The notes below the pieces were generated by a model. That model ran no database searches and had not been told where the DNA came from. It worked only from the letters and a program-made list of their open reading frames with translations. From NCBI GenBank assembly GCA_030295235.1, contig AP026123.1, forward strand, positions 1,302,001 through 1,366,000: a DNA stretch of 64,000 nt. The letters run 5' to 3'. Origin of the DNA: Fistulifera solaris. Its lineage: Eukaryota; Bacillariophyta; Bacillariophyceae; Naviculales; Stauroneidaceae. This document shows positions 21,495-31,042 of the stretch, piece after piece. Position 1 is the first letter of the stretch. Every line of letters starts with the position of its first letter. The translations under genes were made by a program, and so were the position numbers.

Positions 21495-23158
21495 ATGAAG
21501 TTCCCCAGTCTTTCCTTTTTGTTTGCTCTCGGTAAGTAGTAGTGGCGTGCTAGTATACAATAGGAAAGGCCGAGCGAGTGTACTTCTCGTCGTCGAACGA
21601 GTCGTTTGCGAATCTACGCATTGCTTTCCCTCCACGTGCACTCACTGACATATCAAACAGGCACCGCCACGACGTGCGCCGCCTTTGCCGCTCCCTCCTC
21701 CAGTCACTCCAGCCGCTCCACAGCGTTGCACATGGCCAAGATTACCGCCATTCAAGCCCGCGAAATCTTGGATTCGCGAGGCAACCCCACCGTCGAAGTC
21801 GATGTCACGCTCGACAGTGGCGTTTTGGTGACCGCCTCCGTTCCGTCCGGAGCCAGTACGGGCGCGTACGAAGCCGTTGAACTCCGCGACGGCGGTGCGC
21901 GGTACATGGGGAAGGGCGTCTTGCAAGCCGTCGAGAATGTCAATAGCGTTTTGGGTCCGGCCATTGTCGGCATGGATCCCACCGAGCAACAAGCGATCGA
22001 CAACAAGATGCTCGAAATGGATGGGACTCCCAACAAGGCCAAGATGGGAGCGAACGCGATTTTGGGCATCAGTTTGGCGGTCAGCAAGGCGGGCGCCGCA
22101 ACCAAGAACGTGCCGTTGTACCAGCATTATGCGGACTTGGCGGGCAATAACTTGGACGAATTCACCATGCCGGTTCCTTGCTTCAATGTCATCAATGGTG
22201 GGAGTCACGCCGGTAACAAATTGGCCTTCCAGGAATACTTTGTCATCCCCACGGGCGCCAAGGATTTTACCGAAGCCATGCAAATCGGATGTGAGGTCTA
22301 CCACAACTTGGGGAAGATCATTAAAGCCAAGTTTGGTGGTGATGCCACTTTGATCGGAGATGAAGGTGGTTTTGCTCCGCCCTGCGACAATCGTGAAGGC
22401 TGTGAGCTCATCATGGAAGCCATCAAGAAAGCTGGTTACGAAGGAAAATGCACCATTGGGTTGGATGTTGCCGCCAGTGAGTTCAAAGTCAAGGGCAAGG
22501 ACGGATACGACTTGGATTTCAAGTACGATGGAAATGTTATCACGGGTGAGGAGCTGGGCAATTTGTACCAATCTTTGGTGAGTTCGTTCGTTGCGTGAGC
22601 GATTCGCATTGGAAAGAATTGACTTTTTCTAACACCGGTTGCCTCAATTTCTTCTCTGAACCGCAGGCGGATGATTTCCCCATTGTTACTGTGGAAGATC
22701 CTTTCGATGAAGATGACTGGGAGAACTGGTCCAAATTCACTGGAAAGAATGGCGAGCAATTCCAAGTGGTAGGCGATGACTTGACTGTTACCAACATTGA
22801 GAAGATTTCTCGTGCCATCGATGAAAAGGCTTGCACTTGCTTGTTGTTGAAAGTCAACCAGATTGGCAGCATCACGGAAAGTATCGCTGCTGTCAAAATG
22901 GCTAAGCAGGCTGGGTGGGGTGTCATGACGTCTCATCGTTCGGGCGAAACGGAGGATACGTACATTGCCGACTTGGCTGTAGGTCTCTGCACTGGTCAAA
23001 TTAAGACTGGAGCTCCTTGCCGATCGGAGCGTTTGGCTAAATACAACAGACTGTTGCGTATTGAAGAAGAGCTAAAGAAAAAGGGCGCGAAGGTAACATA
23101 CGCTGGAACAGGATTCCGTAAAACAGCATGGATGGGTGGCGTCGCAGTTGCTAAGTAA
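21495..23158 (+). CDS. ENO: enolase, plastid-targeted
   Basis: Converts 2-phosphoglycerate to phosphoenolpyruvate. Three exons: 21495-21531, 21661-22577 and 22667-23158, with GT-AG introns of 129 and 89 bp; 481 aa. Exon 1 plus the start of exon 2 gives a signal peptide and [10 protein letters not shown], an AFxP-type plastid motif; the enzyme proper begins at [19 protein letters not shown]. Seen motifs are the [11 protein letters not shown] start, [45 protein letters not shown] with the catalytic lysine, SHRSGETED and [18 protein letters not shown] with the second active-site lysine. The plastid location agrees with the plastid lower glycolysis known in diatoms. The last 450 bp and the 3' flank are duplicated at 25287-25949. 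Confidence 0.95.
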
Positions 23159-23361
23159 ACGATTTCGCTCAAGTAGTTCTACTTAATATCACTGTTAGAT
23201 ATAAGATTTTATAAAAGGTCGTAGACTTTTTTGTGAGACTCGTTTTGATGGTGCTAGTAGTCTTTCGAGAATTGCGAATTACAAGCGGCTGTTTGACAGT
23301 AATCTTACTGAGGCTGCATTCGCTTAGCATTCTTGACACCTTTGTTCTTTCGTGTAACCAA
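22712..23361. repeat. direct duplication of the enolase/ABCF junction, copy A
   Basis: Runs from the enolase codons for DDWENW through the stop and the intergenic DNA to the last codons of the ABCF gene read on the other strand. Copy B is 25287-25949, in the same orientation. The two differ at many positions, so this is an old duplication and not an assembly doubling. In copy A the enolase end is part of the full gene and the ABCF end is only a fragment. Confidence 0.85.
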
Positions 23362-23880
23362 AGGGAACGGAATCGAATCCACACAACGAAAGAATCCGCG
23401 CCCCCGAATTCTGCGCCGCCGGTCCGTGCAACAATCGCATCCGATCCGCCCAAGCGACTTCTCCGGTACCAGTAATATCGACATAATCAATTCCTTTTGC
23501 GGCACAAGCCGTTACGACGTGAATGCCGTATTATTCAAAAGGCCCAGCACAGGCAACCACGACTTTCGTACGGACCGCCATTTGTTGCGAAGCTTTTTTG
23601 TTTATGCGAGTCCGTTATGAGGCTATCAAAGACGCAGTGACCGCAAGTTGTAAGGTTCTTTCATGAATGACACTCAAATGCATCATTTCAGTAGTAATTC
23701 CTCACACAAAGCTACTATTTTGTTCTTGCTGCGACCGGATAATGTGATTTGAAAGGGAGCGATCGATAGACACGTTTGCATTGAGATAAGTCAGCACATG
23801 ACGAGCGAAGAAACTCGTCGCGCCAAAGAGCGTTATATTACTTTCGATGATGATTCGGGTACAAGACTCATGCTATTGCG
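23355..23880 (-). pseudogene. saccharopine dehydrogenase-like oxidoreductase (SCCPDH type), broken fragment
   Basis: Read on the minus strand, pieces follow the SCCPDH family in order. They are ITLFGATSFFARHVLTYL (the N-terminal Rossmann strand and glycine turn), MAVRTKVVVACAGPFE, YGIHVVTACAAKGIDYVDIT, EVAWADRMRLLHGPAAQNSGARI and LSLCGFDSVPF. A TAA falls between PFE and YGIHV, the region between the first and second pieces has further stops, and everything after CGFDSVPF is gone. At that point the sequence passes directly into a copy of the ABCF C-terminal tail. It has no start and is not functional. The family includes mitochondrial or lipid-droplet oxidoreductases of uncertain substrate. 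Confidence 0.7.
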
Positions 23881-24510
23881 AAATAGTTGTCTTTATAAAG
23901 TGAGAGGAACGAAGACGGATAAAAGGAATACCAGGTAAGAGCAATGTAATAACGGAAAAGGAAAATGACGAGAGAGATGCGTCGCAACTCGCAACAATTT
24001 TTTCTTCATTTTCCTTTACTACCGCCTTGCAAAAATCTACGGATTTTACTTAGCGAAAGGACATGAAAAGTGAGGGATTGTAGTTAGCACAACCAAACCG
24101 CTCCATGACTAAGGTATATGATGTACAAGGAAATCCATAAGGTGATGCCTGTGGCAATCGACTACATTAAGGTTATCCAACTTTTAAGCCAAATAACCCT
24201 AAGGGGTTGAAAGATATCAGTTCCCCTTTATGGATTAGAGACAACACAATAAGCTACAGTCAATAAATGGTTTTGATCTATTAACTGAAATCCATAAAAG
24301 TGTGTGTCGTTTTGTTAAGTAGAAATCGTAAAATTTTGCAAGGGGATCGTAAGGCAAAAAACAAGAAAAGTTGCACCCCGTAGCCAAGACGCTGTCATTA
24401 TTCATTTTGCGTTCATCTATCTTATCTTATTATTAACATTTCACCTCTCTCTTCCGGTTTCTCTCTTACTTCTTCGTCATATACATTCATTTATCTCTCA
24501 AAAATTCCAA
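23881..24510. other. stretch inside the mosaic insert, nothing recognised
   Basis: AT-rich, without a convincing frame. It lies between the SCCPDH-like and KIN17-like fragments and holds a short palindrome, AACCCTAAGGGGTT, near 24207. Its source is unknown. Confidence 0.4.
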
Positions 24511-25295
24511 AAAGCCGAAAAAGGATCCCTCAAAGACATTGGGAAACGCATCAAAGCCAAAGGCCTCCAAAAGTTTCGCTTCTGGTGCGAAATGTGTGCG
24601 AAATAATATGTGGTGACGTTAACGGCTTCAATTGTCACTTCACGTCCGAAACGCATTTGCGACAGATGATATTGTTCAGAGTTAATGCCAAATCCATTGT
24701 GCGTCAAAAGAGTAACGAATTTGAAAAGTTGTTTCTCGATACCCTCCGTTTGCGACAATCCCACCGTCATGGTGAATGCCAACAATGTGTATCAAGAAAC
24801 ATTCGCGACAAGCAACACGTGCACATGAATGCGACGCATTGGGCGACCTTGTCGAATTTTGTACAATATTTGGGGAAAATAGGCAAAGCCAAAGTCGAAG
24901 AAACGGAACGGGGATGGTACATTCAATACCGTCCCGTACAAACGATTCAAGAACAAGAAGAAGCTCTTCGAAGGCAACAACAGGCGGCGGCGGATGAACA
25001 AGCCGAAGAAGCGTATTAAGAGAAAATGATGCAATTGTGACAGGAGCAACTGGCGCAAATGATGGGGCCATCGAAAGTTGCGGAACCGACGAAAGTGGAA
25101 AAAGAATGCAAGGAACAAAAAATTAAAGTCCAGTTGTCTTCGAAGGGATTACAACCCAGCAGCAACAGCAACAAATCTGTTTTTGGCGATGACGACAAAG
25201 ATGATGACAGTGCGAATGACCCAGCGGAAAATAGACCTGCCAGCCCACCTCCGATTCCAGAGACGAAAGAGTCGACGAAAAAGCAACATGACTGA
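24511..25295 (+). pseudogene. KIN17-like DNA/RNA-binding protein, broken copy
   Basis: KIN17 is a zinc-finger, winged-helix nuclear protein linked to splicing and DNA repair. The copy starts without an ATG at KAEKGSLKDIGKRIKAKGLQ, goes through the zinc finger (CEMC, then CHFTSETH after a one-base frame change and a TAA near 24604), then the winged-helix motifs HVHMNATHWATLSNFVQYLG and KVEETERGWYIQY. A TAA at 25017-25019 ends that frame. Further KIN17-like low-complexity sequence (KIKVQLSSKGLQPSSNSN, SVFGDDDKDDD) follows to 25292. No introns are seen and the C-terminal KOW domains are absent. It ends exactly where the enolase copy starts and is in the same frame, separated by one TGA (25293-25295). 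Confidence 0.75.
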
Positions 25296-25736
25296 TGGGA
25301 TAAATGGTCCATATTCATTGGAAAAAATGACGAGCAATTCCAAGTTTTTGGTGATGACTTGACTGTTACTAACATCGAGAAGATTTCTCGTGCCATCGAT
25401 GAAATGGCTTGCACTTGCTTGTTGTTGGAAGTCAACCAGATCGGCAGCATCACGGAAAGTATCGCTGCTGTCAAGATGGCAAGGCAGGCCGGGTGGGGTG
25501 TCATGACGTCTCATCGATCGGGTGAAACGGAGGATACGTACATTGCCGACTTGGCTGTCGGTCTCTGCACTGGTCAAATTCAGACTGGAGCTCCTTGCCG
25601 ATCGGAACGTTTGGCTAAATACAACAGACTGTTGCGTATCGAAAAAGAACTTAAGAAAAAGGGCGCGAAGGTTACATACGCCGGAATTGGATTCCATAAA
25701 ACAGCATGGATGGGTGGAGTCGCAGTTGCAAAGTAA
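25287..25736 (+). pseudogene. enolase C-terminal half, second copy lacking both catalytic lysines
   Basis: Open from 25296 to a stop at 25734-25736 and aligned with the last third of the intact enolase 2.5 kb upstream. Two active-site lysines are replaced. [10 protein letters not shown] reads [10 protein letters not shown], and GQIKTGAP reads GQIQTGAP. Other changes are DEKAC to DEMAC, RIEEEL to RIEKEL and GFRKT to GFHKT. The N-terminal domain and the first two thirds of the barrel are missing, so it cannot be an enolase. Still, about 145 codons remain free of stops. An ATG at 25327 or 25400 could start it if it is transcribed. Confidence 0.8.
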
Positions 25737-25949
25737 ATGATTTCGCTCAACTAATTCTACTTTATATCACTGTTAGATATGAGATTAGATAGAAGGCCGT
25801 AGATTTTCTTTTGAGACTCGTTTTGATGCTGCTACTGCTAGTAGTCTTCCGAGACCAGCATTTGGTACAGTAGCGGCTGATTGACAGTAATTTTACTGAG
25901 GCTGCATTCGCTTAGCATTCTTCACACCTTTGTTCTTTCGTGTAACCAA
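25287..25949. repeat. direct duplication of the enolase/ABCF junction, copy B
   Basis: The partner of 22712-23361. Here the ABCF end belongs to the complete gene and the enolase end is the fragment. The order ENO-(junction)-insert-(junction)-ABCF shows that the two genes were once direct convergent neighbours, and that DNA of about 1.9 kb was placed between two copies of their shared end. Confidence 0.85.
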
Positions 25950-28517
25950 ACTAGCGGTCTTGGCCCCACCAAAGTTCTTTTTCTTAGCAGCCTCCTCTAT
26001 TGCTGACAAGTCGATGACGGGTGCCGATTCGATCCTCTCTACTCCTGCAACGTATCGAGCTTCGACTTTTTCCTTGAACTCTTTACTTCTTTCCATGTAA
26101 AACTTGTAATCTCCTTGGTATTTGACAAGGGCTCTATCTTCTACAGCTACGATGGAAGTCGCTACCCGGGAAATGAAGTAGCGATCATGAGAAATAATCA
26201 TGACAGATCCGACGTAGTGTTGAAGGGCTTCCTCCAACATTTCTTTGGCTGGAATATCCAGGTGATTTGTCGGTTCATCCAAAATGAGAAAATTCGCTGG
26301 TCGCAACATCATCGTGCATAATGATAAGCGAGCCTTCTCTCCACCGGACAAATTGCGAACCTTTTTGTCAACCGCGTCGCCTTTGAAAAGAAATTGACCC
26401 AAAAACGCTCGTAACTCGTTGTATGACTGCCCATTACTTGCACCTTGAATCGTCTCCAAAACAGTCTTATCTAGATCCAAAACGTCAGCCTGGTTTTGTT
26501 CGAAGTAATTCATTACAACGTTTTGACCCACTATACCAGCAGTACCGTCATCCGGGGTTTCTTTTCCAACTAAAAGACGAAGAAGGGTGCTCTTCCCACA
26601 GCCATTCGGACCTACCACGGCAATTCGGTCACCTTGTTCGATAAACAAATTCACATGGTCGAACAGACGATTCTGCGTTTGTGTCTGTTGATTCACGTAA
26701 CCATGCGACAAGTCTTTAATCTCAGCAACTTCGGGACTTAACCGAGGACCCTCTGGAAATCGAAACTTAAATGGTTTTCCCAGAAAAGGAGGCTTCTGAA
26801 CGTACTCTTCACTCTTCATGAATTTTTCGAGTTTCGCCTCGCGTTGCTTGACAGCTTGTGGTTGCTTTACTTTGAATTTATTGATCCACTGCTTCTCTTC
26901 TTTGATCTTTTTCTCTTGTGCATTGTAAGCTGCGTGCCAGGCGTCCAATCTAGCTTTCTTGAGCTGAAGAAATCGAGAGTAGTTACCATCGTACGTCGTG
27001 CAAGTGCCGCCTTCCGCGTCCACAATTTTGGTGCACACCTGATCCAAAAACTCGCGATCGTGACTAACAATCACCATTGGAATATTTTGCTTTCGAAGGA
27101 ACTCTTCCATCCATTCCACGCTCTCGAGGTCCAAGTGATTTGTCGGTTCATCCAAAAGAAGCACGTTGGGATCCTGGAGCAGAACTTTTCCTAGACCAAT
27201 TCTCATTTTCCATCCCCCAGAAAAGCTCGCGACGAGATAGTCCGCTTCTTCCTCATTGAAACCCATCAGATCCATGACCTTTTGGACACGACTTTCTAAT
27301 ATGTAGACTTCTTTGTTCTCTGCTTCGTTTTGTAGCTCCTGCATACGATCAAGAATTTCCTGCATTTTATCAGTGTCGTCGGCGGACAATTGCTCCAAGG
27401 CCGCTTCTGTCTCCTTTATTTCTTCAAGAATTGCGTTTTCGGCTGCAAAGACTGATAACAGTTCCTCTTTCAACGTTCGTTCTGGAATAAGTTCATCCAC
27501 AAACTCCTGGCGAAGTACCGCGACGCGCAAGTCTTTGGACGATTTCACTACATCGCCGTATGTTGGCTCCAATTCTCCCGCCAATATACGAATTTGAGTT
27601 GTCTTTCCTGCTCCATTAGCTCCAACCTTTGGTTTGTAAATTGTTCGGACAATATTTGAATCGAACGTGAAGGTTTGACGGAGGAGGTGTTAACAAAGTA
27701 ATTTGATTTCCGATGCGAGATTGCACGACAGTTAAAACGAGTGTTTGACTTCAGTGAGAATACACACAACAATTGAATTGAAAGAAAACTCTTTTACCTA
27801 CCAATCCGATGCGGTCGCCTGTTTGGACGCCCCATGTAACGTCCTTGAGCACTTCCTGGTTTCGAAACGTGATTCCAACGTTCTCGAGTCGAAGCGAAGT
27901 ATAATCTGGCTGGGAACTTTCCATGACACGAATTCTCGGAGGAGGGCGTTCTTTTCGAATTTTATCTTCCAAAGTGACCCTTCCTTCTCCATCTTCCTCC
28001 GCGTTTTCGTCTTGCGGTACTTCCTCCTCAACGGCTGCCACCGGTGACTCCGAAGTCTCCATTTCTAATTGTTTTTGCTTCTTCTTCTCTTGCTTTTCAG
28101 CCAGTTTGGCAGCCTCTTTTTCTTCCTTCTTTTCAAAGCTTTCAATTCCTTTTTCGAAAGCGCTGGTCCATCGCTGTCGCTGACATTCTCCTGAGCCGAC
28201 TCGAGTGCTTCTAACTCAAGGGCTTTTTGCAGCATTAGATCCTTCTTGCTCATTTTAGGTTGTTCTTCCGGTTTGCTTTCCTTTTCTAATTTTGTGTGAT
28301 CATTCTTTGCATGATCTTCGTCGCTACTGCCATTTAGAGATTCCATGGCCAGCGCATTCTGTAACATCTCTTCTTTCTTGCTGAGTTTTGGACTTTTCGG
28401 ACTGGCTTGTTTACTTTCTTTTTGTTTCTGCTTTTCCAGTTCCATTCGTTCCTTCATGGATAACGGCTCATCATCTTCCAGTTCATCCAAGACGTCCAGA
28501 TTGAAAGAAGAAGCCAT
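25893..28517 (-). CDS. ABC transporter F family ATPase (ABCF, GCN20/ABCF1-like)
   Basis: A soluble twin-ABC protein of about 816 aa that acts on ribosomes, with no membrane span. Two exons (27802-28517 and 25893-27626) join across a 175-bp intron (donor GTAGGT, acceptor AAAG), giving IGLVGANGAGKTT, Walker A of domain 1. Domain 1 then has FSGGWKMRIGLGKVLLQDPNVLLLDEPTNHLD (signature and Walker B). Domain 2 has VGPNGCGKSTLL, NLSGGEKARLSLC and FLILDEPTNHLD. A 100-residue Lys/Gln/Glu-rich linker separates them. The N-terminal 200 residues are charged, with repeats like LSKKEEMLQNALAME, as in ABCF1/GCN20. The frame changes in the T4 run 28130-28133: one more base gives ALKKKEEKEAAKLAEKQEKK. A sequencing slip is likely. 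Confidence 0.9.
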
Positions 28518-28651
28518 CTTTTTCTTTTTCGCGAAGAGTTGTCGACCCGCCCCACACGGCTGGTCGACGAGAGGATGTCGGAACGAATGATTGCACGCCG
28601 GACAAGCATGCCAGGGATAGCATTAACAGGATAGTCCTTGTGTCTATCATA

Positions 28652-29003
28652 TTATTGAATTATCGTCTGCGTAGATGATGATTTGTAGAGGTTCTGCTTG
28701 ATCGGACGATGGAAGAAAACTTTTTCATTTGACTCTAACATTTTATCGTCGTCTTTCGTGGTCGCGGTGGTTGACGTTGGAGCAAGTTTTAGCGAAAAAG
28801 TCGTCCGCGACTTGTACACGGACTGAAAGAGTACCCTGGTTACCTTCTTCCGTTCCACGTGGATCTGGCACGGAGTTCAACACAAACGTCAGACGGCGGG
28901 TTTTCACCACCATCCAAAGCAACCGACATTTTTCTTGTCTTTCCAGTACTAAAATGCACGTAAACCAACACAACGCGGGATATATCTTGTGCCGGTACGA
29001 CAT
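28652..29003 (-). CDS. possible small protein, unknown
   Basis: Two minus-strand frames, 28743-29003 and 28652-28858, would join if an AAAA run near 28785 had one A fewer, giving about 116 aa (RLTFVLNSVPDPRGTEEGNQ, then LAPTSTTATTKDDDKML). The pattern is the same as in the proven frame breaks nearby, but I recognise no family. It may be chance. It would lie head-to-head with EF-P, 113 bp apart. Confidence 0.2.
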
Positions 29004-29116
29004 GAAAGACTCATTATCGTCATCGCCAAGAAAATGTGAACATGATGATTGTTTCGATGATGCGTTCGATGCTTTTACTTCCTTTAAATACGTTCAAAGC
29101 CTGCAATATTCTAATC

Positions 29117-29874
29117 ATGTTCCGAAACCTTGTTTTATTATTGACATTCTTCGCCGGAAGTTCCGCTTTCGTAGTGGCTCCGTCGACCCGACTCGGCACG
29201 TCGTTGGCCGTCGCTGTGGATACGTCCGACATTAAGAATGGTATGACCATCGAGATTGACGGCGAGCCGCACAAAGTCCTGAGTTTTTCAATCATGAAAC
29301 AAGCTCGTGGTGCGGCCAAAACAACCATCAAGTTCAAGAACTTGGAACGTGGGAACACAATCGAAAACACCTATCGCTCGGGGGAGAAATTTGAAACGGC
29401 CATGATTGAACGAGTCGACGCGCAATTTACGTTTCAAGAAGGAGTACGTATAGTGATGACACAGACATTGGATCTGGGCTTGTGGAACTGAAGTCTTTCT
29501 TATTATATGGTGCTGACTGTTGTATCTATGTGCTCTCCACAGAATACTTTCTTTTCATGAACACGGAGACTTTTGAAGAAATCCCTGTCAACGAAAAAGT
29601 TGTTGATGATCGGGCCAAATGGATAAGCGAAGGCGGTGAAGTAACTTTGGTTACATTCAAGGACAAGGTGATCGAAGTCGTCGTTCCCTCTCCGCAAGTC
29701 TTTGAAATCGTTCAAACCGATCCCAACATGAAAGGAAACACCGCTCAGGGCTACACCAAACCCGCCGTTCTAGACTGTGGAGCCACCATCAATGTTCCGG
29801 GGTATCTTGAAACAGGTGAAAAGATTAAAGTCGACACGGAGAAGGGTGAATTCTTGGAGCGTGTCAGAGCGTAA
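29117..29874 (+). CDS. efp: elongation factor P, plastid-targeted
   Basis: EF-P helps ribosomes through polyproline stretches. Two exons (29117-29447, 29543-29874) with a 95-bp GT-AG intron; 220 aa. ATG 29117 (MFRNLVLLLTFF) gives a signal peptide ending in SSAFVVAPST, a clear AFxP plastid motif. The mature protein begins near DTSDIKNGMTIEIDGEPHKV and has the KOW-like N-domain with KQARGAAKTTIKFKNL in place of the bacterial KPGKGxAF loop. Then come the two OB domains, with VQYFLFMNTETFEEIPV across the splice and NTAQGYTKPAVLDCGATINVP at the C-domain. The loop tip residue usually modified is read as Arg, in the KQARGAA context, as in other plastid and cyanobacterial EF-P. Confidence 0.93.
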
Positions 29875-31042
29875 AATGTTACTGCTAAGTTAAAAGAGTT
29901 GTCATTGACATACAAAGCGATATTGCAGATTTATGGTTATCGCCTCATGAACGTTATTGTAGAAAGTGATTTGAGCTTGGTATTTTTAAACGATGTGATA
30001 GTCTCTTCATTCTACCGCTGCGCCTTCGATCGCATTAGTCATATTGATGAGCGCGGATGGGTCTCCAGAGACGACTATGCTCGTTGAAACCAGTGTTCAC
30101 AAAAAGACTTTTTTATGGTGAAAGGCGATGTGGTTCTTTTAAATGGGAATTCGTTGAATCTACCGTCATGCCCCGTTTATACCTTTGCATCGTCGCATGT
30201 GTGTGAAGCGTGAAAGCAACATAGACGATGCGCGTTGCTCTGATTTGATTGCGCGCTTACTGTTGAAGTTTCCAATGAATTTCATTTACGGATCCTGTTT
30301 TACGCCTTTACCAAATGGTGTTTTGAAATAATAATATGTAACGGACCGACGAAGTAATGATGTGATGTGTTCACTGCGTTCTATCCGAAATCCAAAACCT
30401 CCCACCTTTCTCCGCCAAGTTCGCGATTTGGATTTGGAGGACTATTTACTTAGGATAAGTCATTCTAAGTATTCGTTCAAACTTTGTAAATAATTGAGAA
30501 GGACTTCCCTTTAAATAGAGAAACGACGGTTAATATATTCGCAAGTGACCAGTTGCGGACGAATTTCGAGCGTAAGATAACAATCTACTTTATAGTAAAC
30601 CCACGACATTCGGGACGGATAACCTACTATCGGGCGCGCCACTTTTATATATTCTTAAGATACGTATAAGTAGAAAAAGGTGCGCATCTTCGGCTGCGTT
30701 TTCTGCTGCCACCACAAGACTCCTAACAGTCTCTTCGGACCGTCACCATTCTTACTCCGAATAATTGACATCACCTAAAGCCTAAGCAATATAACGCTGA
30801 TCGTACAAAGCGATTCTATTGAATGGACGTGCGTTGGAGATCTTCTATTTACATTTGAAAAGAGGAACTGGTCGTATTCAAAGCGAAAAGAAATACCAAC
30901 TTTGGAGCGTTAAAAGCCTTCGGTGCGTTGCCTTTTCCTTCCACGAACGAATTAGATTCGGCCTTTACGATCAACCCATCGTTCAGCGGTCACATAAATC
31001 GGTCGACACTTATCTTATTTAATTTAAGCCAGCGGAAATACC
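29875..31042. other. intergenic region of 1.2 kb, nothing recognised
   Basis: No frame longer than 90 codons looks real. AT-rich stretches alternate with GC-rich ones (CGGGCGCGCC near 30632). It should contain the 3' end of EF-P and the promoter of the Pro-rich gene downstream. Confidence 0.45.

Noticed and set aside
21333-21641. 102-codon minus-strand frame upstream of enolase ([14 protein letters not shown]...)
   Set aside because: It overlaps enolase exon 1 and intron 1 on the other strand and has no recognised domain. The enolase leader there is well supported by its splice sites and plastid motif.
21642-22571. 309-codon minus-strand frame opposite enolase
   Set aside because: A shadow of the strong codon bias of enolase; the plus strand is certain.
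23881-24510. A terminal repeat or transposase gene for the mosaic insert
   Set aside because: No transposase-like frame, no terminal inverted repeats and no long direct repeats other than the ENO/ABCF junction itself were found.
22712-25949. The ENO/ABCF duplication as a simple assembly doubling
   Set aside because: The two copies differ at many positions, including several amino acids, and the DNA between them is unrelated to either.
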